Shown in pieces: positions 1 through 7,349 of a stretch of DNA of 64,000 bases. Location of the stretch: positions 682,001 through 746,000 of the forward strand of contig MKTY01000019.1 of assembly GCA_001898485.1 (NCBI GenBank), in the 5' to 3' direction. Each line of letters begins with the position of its first letter. Position 1 is the first letter of the stretch. This stretch comes from Sphingobacteriales bacterium 46-32. Lineage in GTDB: Bacteria > Bacteroidota > Bacteroidia > Chitinophagales > Chitinophagaceae. The notes beneath the pieces are model-generated. The model saw nothing but the letters and a program-made list of their open reading frames with translations, was not told the origin of the DNA and did no database searches. The position numbers and the translations under genes are program-made.

Positions 1-1
1 T

Positions 2-541
2 GATAGCGCCGACATACTGGGCTACAGCATGGGTGGGGGCGTTGCTTTTCAGATGGCAGTGCGCCACCCGGAGCAGGTACGCCGGCTTGTGGTATTGTCC
101 GGAACATACGCACACGATGGCTGGTGGCCCGATGTGGAAGCCAGCTTTGCAACTTTTACGGGCGATATGTTTAAAGGAACTCCGATTCAGAAACAGTATG
201 ACAGTCTGGGCAATGATCCCGCCCGGTTTGATGACTACATTAAAAAAGTGCTGAGTATTGATCTTAAACCCTATGACTGGTCCAATGAAGTAAAGAAAAT
301 TCAGGTGCCCATATTTATGGCGGTCGGTGATGCGGATGGCGTACGGTATGAACATGCGCTGGAACTGTTTCGTGCCAAAGGCGGCGGAAAGATGGGCGAT
401 ATGCACGGCCTGCCCAAATCGAGACTGGCGATTCTGCCAGGCACCACTCATATCGGCATGATGATGCACACCGACTGGCTGATACCCATGGTAACTGACT
501 TTCTGGATTCGGACCTGAATGCTCCGCCGCCATCGTTTTAA
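2..541 (+). CDS. alpha/beta hydrolase (5' end cut by window)
   Basis: The reading frame is open from the window edge, so the N-terminus is missing and 179 residues are visible. The nucleophile elbow GYSMGGG sits at the very start (Ser at visible residue 9). The Asp in VGDADGV and the His in PGTTHIG complete an alpha/beta hydrolase triad. The spacing fits the C-terminal two thirds of a small esterase/lipase-like hydrolase of about 270 to 290 residues. An in-frame ATG lies inside the elbow motif and cannot be the true start. The substrate cannot be inferred. The gene is followed by a repeat tract rather than a clear terminator. Confidence 0.85.
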   Translation, partial: DSADILGYSMGGGVAFQMAVRHPEQVRRLVVLSGTYAHDGWWPDVEASFATFTGDMFKGTPIQKQYDSLGNDPARFDDYIKKVLSIDLKPYDWSNEVKKIQVPIFMAVGDADGVRYEHALELFRAKGGGKMGDMHGLPKSRLAILPGTTHIGMMMHTDWLIPMVTDFLDSDLNAPPPSF

Positions 542-546
542 GACAA

Positions 547-620
547 AGTATAAAGGTTTAAAGGGTATAAGGAGTATAAAGAGTATAAAGAGTATAAAGG
601 GTTTAACGGGTTTAACGGGG
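547..620. repeat. tandem 9-bp GTATAAAGG-type repeat tract
   Basis: Six consecutive 9-nt units begin at 565 (GTATAAGGA, then GTATAAAGA, GTATAAAGA, GTATAAAGG, GTTTAACGG, GTTTAACGG), preceded by degenerate copies. The same unit recurs in other gaps near 9350, 10635, 33361, 55935 and, inverted, 55987. The rest of the gap up to the next gene shows nothing recognisable. Confidence 0.8.
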
Positions 621-763
621 AATGCCCGGCCTGGCAGGAAAAAAATGAAAAATACTGGCAAGCCAGCATCCGGATTTTTTGAATAAACAAATAGAAAAGG
701 CCCTATACCTTCTGCCTTTTCCCTTCCGCCTTATTATTTACATTCGTTATCAAAGCAATTATA

Positions 764-1243
764 ATGGCAACTTCAACCAAACGTCCTTCGCCTTATGGCC
801 CCCGCAAGTTTGCAAGTATTGATGATTACCATTCTTCTTTCGAAGGAGATGTAAGGAAAATACTCGATCAGATGCGGGCTGCCATCCGCCAGGCCGCTCC
901 TAAAGCCACCGAAGTGATCAGCTATAATATGCCGGCGTTTAAGGGAAACAAAAACCTGGTGTATTATGCTGCTAATAAAGAGCACCTGGGTTTTTATCCC
1001 ACTCCATTGCCGGAAGATATTTTTGGCAAAGACCTGGAGGGATACCAGCGTTCAAAAGGCGCTATTCAATTTCCTTATAGCAAACCCTTTCCGGTCGCAC
1101 TGGTAAAAAAGATTGTGAGCTATCGCGTAAAGATGGATGCGGCCGCAACAGAGGTGAAGCCGGCCAAATCCGTTTCCAAGTCAGCGAAAAGAAAGACTGC
1201 AACAAAGAAGAAAACGGCTGTTAAATCAAAGAGTCGGAGATAA
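764..1243 (+). CDS. DUF1801 (YdhG-like) protein with lysine-rich tail
   Basis: The 159-residue protein has the DUF1801/YdhG fold in residues 15 to 125. Family hallmarks are an N-terminal helix around FEGDVRKILDQMRAAI, the stretch EVISYNMPAF, and HLGFYPTP followed by KGAIQFPYSKPFP. Members are annotated as iron-chaperone-like or of unknown function, and no catalytic residues are established. The last 30 residues are a Lys/Ala/Ser-rich tail (TKKKTAVKSK) like histone H1 or AlgP tails, which suggests nucleic acid binding, but this is inference. The ATG follows an A/T-rich leader without a Shine-Dalgarno motif, as is usual in Bacteroidota. Confidence 0.8.
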   Translation: MATSTKRPSPYGPRKFASIDDYHSSFEGDVRKILDQMRAAIRQAAPKATEVISYNMPAFKGNKNLVYYAANKEHLGFYPTPLPEDIFGKDLEGYQRSKGAIQFPYSKPFPVALVKKIVSYRVKMDAAATEVKPAKSVSKSAKRKTATKKKTAVKSKSRR

Positions 1244-1288
1244 CGCAGGATTTCATTTTAATCTTTTTCGTAAAATTTTCACTGCTGT

Positions 1289-1395
1289 TTCTGTAGCGAC
1301 GCATTGCAATGCGTCGCTACAGAATGCATTGTAATGCGTCGCTACAGAATGCATTGTAATGCGTCGCTACAGAATGCATTGCAATGCGTCCCTGC
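1289..1395. repeat. 36-nt perfect palindrome plus 25-nt tandem repeats
   Basis: Positions 1289-1324 form a perfect palindrome whose left arm is ttctgtagcgacgcattg. It runs into three 25-nt direct repeats (1321-1345, 1346-1370, 1371-1395), each carrying a near-palindromic core GCATTGTAATGC and the sequence GCGTCGCTAC. The tract lies between DUF1801 and the M1 peptidase terminator. A reading frame through it exists but only translates the repeats. It resembles the short dispersed palindromic repeats found in many bacterial genomes. Confidence 0.85.
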
Positions 1396-1426
1396 AAAAC
1401 AACGGTATAATCTTTATCATGCATAT

Positions 1427-1466
1427 AAAAAAGGAGGTCCGCAAATATTGCGGACCTCCTGCCTTT
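1427..1466 (-). terminator. bidirectional intrinsic terminator
   Basis: A 13-bp stem (AGGAGGTCCGCAA paired with TTGCGGACCTCCT, 1432-1444 and 1448-1460) with a 3-nt loop is flanked by an A run on the left and a T run on the right. It can therefore stop transcription in either direction. It lies just after the stop of the minus-strand M1 peptidase gene. Confidence 0.9.
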
Positions 1467-1489
1467 TTTCTTACACCTCTAACCTTTTA

Positions 1490-3871
1490 TCAGAATCCTT
1501 TCTTCTCAGCTGCTTTCTGCATCGGGTTGATGCCTTGAGGCTGCTGTACATTTTGTTTTTGTTTAAACAACTGGAACTTGCTGGGAGCAGCAATGGTATT
1601 CCAGCTATTGTTTGATTCATCCACATCGGCGGTTTCGCGCATGGGATCGAGCTTTATGGATGCTACTTCTTTATCTTTCATGAAGGTCTTGATGACTTTG
1701 CCTTCATTCGCACGCCATACCTGTACAGGAATGCGCTCCACTTCTTTGCTGCCGTCTTTGTATGTCCATTCGATGATGATAGGCATTACCAGACCACCTT
1801 TATTGCTGAAGGTTAGCTCGTAGAAGTGTTTGTTGCCGTATTTCTGTTTGCCTGCTTCATCGAGGCTTTCTACCTGGGCTTTGAATTCTACGGCATATTT
1901 AGCGGTATCGTGTTTTTCGATGCCGCGGTCATAGCGCCAGTAAAAATCACGCAATGAAGTATCGCGGTCTGTTTCAAACACAATATTCTTATCAGTCTTG
2001 TTGCGAATCTTCGACAGGTCTTCAAAGTCGTTTACCAGCGGTTTGGGTAATCCGCGCATAACAACAGTGTCATTGCGCATGGGAGGGATAGCCGTTACAT
2101 CAGGTTTTGCATATTTTACTGTGTCGAGCGAAATATCAACCGCATCGGTGCCAAAGAACCAGCCTCTCCAGAACCAGTCAAGGTCTTCACCGGTAGCATC
2201 TTCGATAGTGCGGAAGAAGTCGGCCGGTGTTGGTGATTTGAATGCCCAGCGGCGTGCATATTCTTTAAAGGCATAGTCAAACAGCTCGCGGCCCACAATA
2301 GTCTCACGCAGTATGTTGAGTGCGGTAGCGGGTTTGTCGTATGCGTTTGCGCCAAAGTTGTTGATGTTTTCTGAATTGGTCATGATGGGCTCCAACTGAT
2401 CTTTGGGAAGCTTCATGTAGTTGGTGATAGTCCAGGGGGCGCCTTCGCTGGAAGGGAATGTATTATCCCATAATTCCTGGGTCAGGTACTGGAGGTAAGA
2501 GTTGAGGCCTTCATCCATCCAGCTCCACTGGCGCTCATCGCTGTTGACGATCATGGGGAAGAAGTTGTGGCCTACTTCGTGAATGATCACATAGATCGCA
2601 GCGTTGCGTGAATTTTCTGTATAGCTGCCATCTTTCTGGGCGCGACCGGGGTTGAAGCAGATCATGGGATATTCCATACCCTGGTTGCCTTCTACAGACT
2701 GGGCAACGGGATAGGGGTAAGGGATAGAAAATTTAGAATAGGTTTTGATTGTATGTGCCACAGCTTTGGTAGAGTAGCGGCGATAGATAGGATATGCTTC
2801 TTTACCGTAAAAACTCATCGCCATTACTTTTTTGCCTTCTACAGTAACCGGCATGGCATCCCATACAAAGCGGCGGCTGCTGGTCCAGGCAAAGTCGCGT
2901 ACATTATCGGCCTTATAGATCCAGGTTTTTTTGGCTGTGCTTTTTTTAGCGGCAGCTTTTTCGGCCTCATCGAGTGTTACGATCTCGATAGGTTCTTTAC
3001 TGGTCTGTGCTTTTTGCCAGCGGGCAGCTTGTGTGGCATTGAGGTTTTGTGCATAGTTGAGACACTCGCCGGTAGAACCAACTACGTGGTCGGCTGGTAC
3101 AGTCATCTGTACTTTGAAGTTGCCGAAGCTGAGGGCAAATTCACCGCGACCGGTGAACTGGTGGTTTTGCCAGCCCTGATCATCGCTGTATTTACACAGG
3201 CGGGGATACCATTGTGTGATGGTATAAGCGTTGTTGCCGTCATCGAAACTTTCATAACCGCCGCGTGCTCCACCAAAACGCTGAAAGTCGCCGCGATTGG
3301 CCAGTTTATAGCTCCAGTCGATTTTGAAGACAAACTTCTGACCGGGTTTGAGTGGTGCAGGCAGTTCAACCCGCATCATGGTTTTGTTGAGCAGGCTTTT
3401 TAATGGCTTGCCGGTGATATCTACCAGTTTTGATATCTGGAAGCCATAGCCATTGTCTGATTTTTTTTCTTCCAGTACATCCAGCATTTTATCCGATGCC
3501 TGGCGGGGCATTGGATTGCTCGACTGGTAGTTGGCATTGTTTACCGTGCTGTGCTGGTTTTCGTCGAGTTGCAGCCAGAGGTAGGTGAGTACATCGGGCG
3601 AATTGTTGAAATAAGTGATGGTTTCGGAGCCGGTCAGTTTGTTGTTGGGCTCGTCAAGTTCACACTTGATGTCGTAATCGATACGCTGCTGCCAGTACTT
3701 GGGACCGGGTGCACCGCTGGCGGTACGGTATTCATTGGGCGTGGGCAGGGTTGTGCCCAGTTGCTCAAATTTGTTACCATGGTTGCTGCCAGGGTTGTTT
3801 TGAATGTTTTGCGCATGGCTGCTAAAGAACAGACCAGTGAGCGTAATAAAAAAAGGAACTACCTTTTTCAT
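1490..3871 (-). CDS. M1 family zinc metallopeptidase, secreted
   Basis: This 793-residue protein carries the gluzincin signature HEVGH at residues 431-435 with the third zinc ligand Glu454 in WMDEGLN, the classical HExxH-x18-E spacing. GNQGMEYPM upstream corresponds to the substrate-binding GAMEN region of M1 aminopeptidases. The chosen start MKKVVPFFITL gives a clean signal peptide ending in SSHAQ; an ATG 42 nt upstream would add a non-signal extension. It probably trims peptides in the periplasm or outside the cell. The gene follows the HupE-like gene with a 25-nt gap and likely shares its transcript. The M1, HupE and DUF6702 trio recurs in Bacteroidota. Confidence 0.92.
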   Translation of the reverse strand: MKKVVPFFITLTGLFFSSHAQNIQNNPGSNHGNKFEQLGTTLPTPNEYRTASGAPGPKYWQQRIDYDIKCELDEPNNKLTGSETITYFNNSPDVLTYLWLQLDENQHSTVNNANYQSSNPMPRQASDKMLDVLEEKKSDNGYGFQISKLVDITGKPLKSLLNKTMMRVELPAPLKPGQKFVFKIDWSYKLANRGDFQRFGGARGGYESFDDGNNAYTITQWYPRLCKYSDDQGWQNHQFTGRGEFALSFGNFKVQMTVPADHVVGSTGECLNYAQNLNATQAARWQKAQTSKEPIEIVTLDEAEKAAAKKSTAKKTWIYKADNVRDFAWTSSRRFVWDAMPVTVEGKKVMAMSFYGKEAYPIYRRYSTKAVAHTIKTYSKFSIPYPYPVAQSVEGNQGMEYPMICFNPGRAQKDGSYTENSRNAAIYVIIHEVGHNFFPMIVNSDERQWSWMDEGLNSYLQYLTQELWDNTFPSSEGAPWTITNYMKLPKDQLEPIMTNSENINNFGANAYDKPATALNILRETIVGRELFDYAFKEYARRWAFKSPTPADFFRTIEDATGEDLDWFWRGWFFGTDAVDISLDTVKYAKPDVTAIPPMRNDTVVMRGLPKPLVNDFEDLSKIRNKTDKNIVFETDRDTSLRDFYWRYDRGIEKHDTAKYAVEFKAQVESLDEAGKQKYGNKHFYELTFSNKGGLVMPIIIEWTYKDGSKEVERIPVQVWRANEGKVIKTFMKDKEVASIKLDPMRETADVDESNNSWNTIAAPSKFQLFKQKQNVQQPQGINPMQKAAEKKGF

Positions 3872-3896
3872 GATGATTGTTTTTATATCAGGAGTG

Positions 3897-4472
3897 TCAG
3901 GGAATACGTTCAAGTGCCATTTTTAAAGACATGAGAAATACACCACCCGAAAGGAATAATACCCATTCCCTTCGGTTTGCCCGCAGCAGGCCGGTTATAA
4001 ACTGCGTCAGCAGAAGCAGGATCAGGACTACTACTATCTGTCCGGCTTCCAGTCCCACATTGAAGCCAAAGAGACTCCAGCCCAGTTGCTGATCCTGTGC
4101 CAGCATAAAGCGGATTGAATTGGCAAAGCCCATTCCATGGATCAGGCCAAAAAACAAAGCCAGAAAATAGTTGATGCGTACGGAACGTGGCGTAAATTTC
4201 TTCTGAAATACATTAAAAAAAGCGGTAAGTACGATGGTGACAGGGATTAGGAATTCTACCCATTTGCCGGGAAAGCGTACCACATCGAGGACACTTAAAG
4301 CCAGGGTAATAGAATGACCAATGGTAAAAGCTGTTACCAGAATAAGCACCTGTTTCCAGTCGCGCAGCACATAGATGGCGCACAGTGCGGCAATAAACAG
4401 CTGATGGTCCAGTGCATCGGGGCTGATAATATGTTCCCAGCCCAGGCCAAAGTAAAATCCGAAGTCTCCCAT
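3897..4472 (-). CDS. HupE/UreJ-type membrane protein
   Basis: A 191-residue polytopic membrane protein with about six hydrophobic segments. It matches the HupE/UreJ_2 family (short His/Asp-bearing membrane proteins): WEHIISPDALDHQLFI near the N-terminus, TIGHSITLAL, and LIHGMGFA. The conserved His and Asp in the first and later helices are typical of the family, some of whose members are nickel permeases. The substrate here is unknown. I chose the ATG before GDFGFYFGLGWEH because it removes 11 non-family residues. The gene is divergent from the DUF6702 gene and upstream of the M1 peptidase in the same direction. Confidence 0.85.
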   Translation of the reverse strand: MGDFGFYFGLGWEHIISPDALDHQLFIAALCAIYVLRDWKQVLILVTAFTIGHSITLALSVLDVVRFPGKWVEFLIPVTIVLTAFFNVFQKKFTPRSVRINYFLALFFGLIHGMGFANSIRFMLAQDQQLGWSLFGFNVGLEAGQIVVVLILLLLTQFITGLLRANRREWVLFLSGGVFLMSLKMALERIP

Positions 4473-4582
4473 GGTAGTTTGCTCGCAAAACAGGGGGGCA
4501 ACCATTCCTGTAAAATCTGCGTCACTGTGTTGCGGGGATCAAAATAAGCCAGACTTTTGTAAGCGAAAAAAAAATTTGGTCA

Positions 4583-5140
4583 ATGGTAGCATGGTTCAAT
4601 AAATGGCTGATGATATCGCTGTTGTGCGGCGGAATTGTAAGTACGACAGTTGTCGGACCCCGGATTGGCCCCCAACCCGCGGCTACGCCAGCTATTCTGC
4701 ACCCCCTGCACCTGGGCGTTACGGAAACAGAGCATAATGCGGCTGACCAGACTCTCGAGATCAGCTGCAAGCTGTTTTCAGACGATTTTGAGCGGATTCT
4801 CGAAAAAGTATATGACCGGGATATAGATCTGATCAATCCGCCTGACCGGGCTGCTGTTCAGGCGGTGATCAACGATTATGTTCGCAAGCACCTTTCTTTT
4901 AAAGTAGATGGCAAGCCCATCACTATCACCTGCATAGGCTTTGAGCCCGATCATGAAGCCACCTACAGTTATTTTCAGGCCGATGGGATAAAAGAAGTGA
5001 AAAAGGTCGAAGTGACCAGTACGCTGATGTATGATCTGTTTGATGACCAGACCAATATCTTCCACATTAAAGTAAATGGTAAGCGGAAAAGCAGTAAGCT
5101 GAATTATCCCGCCAGGGTAACAGAGATCAGTTTTCCCTGA
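4583..5140 (+). CDS. DUF6702 family secreted protein
   Basis: A 185-residue protein with an N-terminal hydrophobic segment and then HPLHLGVTETEHN at about residues 40 to 52, the hallmark of DUF6702. The remainder alternates beta strands (LEISCKLFSDDFERIL, VDGKPITITCIGFE). The function is not established. The paired histidines near the mature N-terminus could bind a metal, which would fit its divergent partner, a HupE-like metal-transporter homologue; this is inference. It ends five bases before the convergent CNNM gene, with no terminator hairpin visible between them. Confidence 0.8.
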   Translation: MVAWFNKWLMISLLCGGIVSTTVVGPRIGPQPAATPAILHPLHLGVTETEHNAADQTLEISCKLFSDDFERILEKVYDRDIDLINPPDRAAVQAVINDYVRKHLSFKVDGKPITITCIGFEPDHEATYSYFQADGIKEVKKVEVTSTLMYDLFDDQTNIFHIKVNGKRKSSKLNYPARVTEISFP

Positions 5141-5145
5141 TCATT

Positions 5146-6438
5146 TTACTCCTCCATCTCTTCACGAATCTTTTCACTGATCTTCACCAGTATTTTATCG
5201 ATACGGTGACCATCCATGTCTACGATTTCGATGGTGAAGCCTTTCCATTCCAGTTTGTCGCCTGTATGAGGGATCCGCTCCAGCTTGTGCAGGATAAAAC
5301 CGGCCAGGGTGTCAAACTCCTGCTCGCCTTCGTGCATCCATTCCTGTTTTTCGAAGCGGGTAAGGAAGTCGTAAAAAGGTATCTGAGCATCTACCAGGTA
5401 GGAGCCGTCTTCGCGTTCTTTAATCTCGTATTCGGGAATATCGGGCTGCGGCATATCTCCGATGATGGCCTCCAGGATATCGTTGAGCGTGATCATGCCC
5501 AGGATAGTACCGTATTCATCTACAATGAAGCAGGAGTGCAGCTGCGATTCCTTGAACTTTTCCATGACCTGGAAGGCGGTGTTGTTTTCGGGAACAAACA
5601 GGGCCGGCTTCATCAGGTTCTTGAAGGGAATATTATCGGGATTGGTATAAAGATCTTTTATTGATACCACTCCTTTGATATTATCAATATCCCGCTCACA
5701 GATGGGATACATGGAATGGGGTTCTCGCATGATTTTTTCCTTGATCGCTTCTTCTGTATCTTCTGTATTGAACCATACGATATCGCTTCGGTGCGTCATG
5801 AGTGAGGTAATGTTCCGGTCGCTGAGGTGAAATACGCGTTCAATGATCTCCTGCTCCGTTTCTTCGATCGTGCCCTGCTCGGTACCTTCACTGATGATAG
5901 CCTTGATCTCTTCTTCTGTTACCTGGTTGTCGTTTGACTTGAGTTTGAAAATAGAGACAATAGCATTGCTCGACTTGCTGAGCAGCCAGATAAAAGGGTA
6001 GGTGATGCGGCTGAGCCAGTGCATGGGACGAGCCACCGTTTTGGCAATAGCTTCGGGGTTGGAAAGGCCCAGACGTTTGGGAACCAGCTCACCAAAAATG
6101 ATGGTGAAATAGGTGATGATGATAACTACAATGGCTGTTGCCAGGCCATGTGAGTAGGGTTGCAGTTTGGGCCAGCGATCAAGGTAAAGGGCAAAATCAT
6201 CGGTGATCTTTTCACCGGAGTAGATACCGGTAAGGATACCTACCACCGTGATGCCCATTTGTACAGTAGAAAGAAAGTTTTCCGGTTTATTGGCGAGTTT
6301 CAGTGCCTCTTTTGCCTCTTTATCTCCCCTGTTTGCCTGTGCTTCCAGTCTCGACTTTCTGGCCGACACCAGTGCAATTTCAGCCATGGAGAAGAGGCCA
6401 TTCAGCAGGATCAGTCCTGCCAGTATGAGTATTTCCAT
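5146..6438 (-). CDS. CNNM/CorC-HlyC family protein (DUF21-CBS-CBS-CorC)
   Basis: The 430-residue protein has the full CNNM architecture: a DUF21 membrane domain (residues 1-190, with SMAEIALVSARKSRLEAQA and ISVQMG-like STVQMGITVVGIL), two CBS domains (about 205-330, VFHLSDRNITSLMTHRSDIV onward), and a C-terminal CorC_HlyC domain ending EKIREEMEE. Family members take part in magnesium or cobalt efflux and homeostasis; the hemolysin label is historical. The start codon directly abuts the stop codon of the upstream PAP2 gene (TAA then ATG with no gap), so the two are probably translationally coupled. Confidence 0.92.
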   Translation of the reverse strand: MEILILAGLILLNGLFSMAEIALVSARKSRLEAQANRGDKEAKEALKLANKPENFLSTVQMGITVVGILTGIYSGEKITDDFALYLDRWPKLQPYSHGLATAIVVIIITYFTIIFGELVPKRLGLSNPEAIAKTVARPMHWLSRITYPFIWLLSKSSNAIVSIFKLKSNDNQVTEEEIKAIISEGTEQGTIEETEQEIIERVFHLSDRNITSLMTHRSDIVWFNTEDTEEAIKEKIMREPHSMYPICERDIDNIKGVVSIKDLYTNPDNIPFKNLMKPALFVPENNTAFQVMEKFKESQLHSCFIVDEYGTILGMITLNDILEAIIGDMPQPDIPEYEIKEREDGSYLVDAQIPFYDFLTRFEKQEWMHEGEQEFDTLAGFILHKLERIPHTGDKLEWKGFTIEIVDMDGHRIDKILVKISEKIREEMEE

Positions 6439-7059
6439 TTAAGAAGACAACGTTGGTTGTTTATCGAAGATAATGAATCCGTAGCGCTTGTTGTACAGAC
6501 GACCGGTCAATGTGCCTAAAATGAGGCCGATCAGGGTACCGGCAATCACATCAAACGGGTAGTGTACGCCCACATAGATCTGTGCAAATCCAATGAGTCC
6601 GGCCCATACAAAACCAGTCAGTGCCCAGCGCCCCAGCCATTTACGGGTCGTAATAAAGAAAAAGGCAGCCATACCGGTGTGGTTGGCAGCATGATTGGAG
6701 GTAAAACTGTGCCCCGACGAGCAATAGTTGACCAGCAGCCGCACTTTCATCAAAAAATCGGGATCTGTGCAGGGACGCATCCGTTCAAAATTGTGTTTAA
6801 ACAGGTAGGTGCCTGTCATATCGGTGAGGGCCACGGTGGCGAGCATAAATAAAACCCACCAGGCGCCCTTTTCTTTAAAATTGAGTAAAGCAAAACTGAT
6901 CAAAAACAGGTATAAAGGTGCCCAGTTGAGCGCATTACGCATAAAAGGCATTACAAGATCAAACACGGGGTTGGCAAGCCGGCTGTTGACCAGCACAAAC
7001 AGCCACTGATCCCATTGTTCGGCGGTATGAAGCACGCCCGCCTGTAAGAGTGAATCCAT
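6439..7059 (-). CDS. PAP2 superfamily membrane phosphatase
   Basis: A 206-residue membrane protein with the three PAP2 motifs: KHNFERMRP (88-96), SSGHSFTSNHA with the general acid/base His117, and YVGVHYPFD with the nucleophile His166 and Asp170. Five or six hydrophobic helices surround them. Likely substrates are lipid phosphates such as phosphatidate or undecaprenyl diphosphate. One oddity is that the motif-3 arginine usually found six residues before the nucleophile is Gln160 here. The gene heads a two-gene unit with the CNNM protein, and its start codon lies four bases after a consensus -7 box. Confidence 0.88.
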   Translation of the reverse strand: MDSLLQAGVLHTAEQWDQWLFVLVNSRLANPVFDLVMPFMRNALNWAPLYLFLISFALLNFKEKGAWWVLFMLATVALTDMTGTYLFKHNFERMRPCTDPDFLMKVRLLVNYCSSGHSFTSNHAANHTGMAAFFFITTRKWLGRWALTGFVWAGLIGFAQIYVGVHYPFDVIAGTLIGLILGTLTGRLYNKRYGFIIFDKQPTLSS

Positions 7060-7063
7060 GGTG

Positions 7064-7071
7064 CAAATTTA
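7064..7071 (-). promoter_or_regulatory. -7 promoter box of the PAP2 gene (leaderless layout)
   Basis: On the minus strand TAAATTTG matches the Bacteroidota -7 consensus TAnnTTTG exactly and is followed by CACC and the ATG. A start site about 4-7 nt downstream of the box would fall on or beside the start codon. No clear -33 TTTG was found at the expected spacing. Confidence 0.55.
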
Positions 7072-7349
7072 CCGAATTGCCGGAAATGCAGAGAATCATC
7101 GCATTGCCTGGTTGTGACTTTGTTTGAAAGGCCGGCAGGGATTTAGCTGCGCAAACCTGCGCTATATACGGGAAATGTTGCCCGCAGAAAACGCAGAATA
7201 CCGCAGATAAAAGATTTCAACAGGGGTTAAATTGTGCTGCAACCCGAATTGAATCACTACCTATTACCACTAATCCTGTCATTACTTGTGTAAACGGATT
7301 AAAATGATTTTTTTTGCAATCCACCAGTCAACCCGTGGTTTTTTTAACT

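Noticed and set aside
1304-1615. Open frame starting in the 25-nt repeats
   Set aside because: The N-terminal part only translates the palindromic repeats, and the rest crosses a terminator and the end of the M1 gene.
2753-3403. 216-codon open frame antisense to the M1 peptidase gene
   Set aside because: It lies wholly within a gene with intact catalytic motifs, and its translation has no family match; a by-product of codon use.
3897-4472. Nickel permease or urease accessory protein
   Set aside because: The HupE/UreJ family resemblance does not fix the metal, and no urease or hydrogenase genes are nearby.
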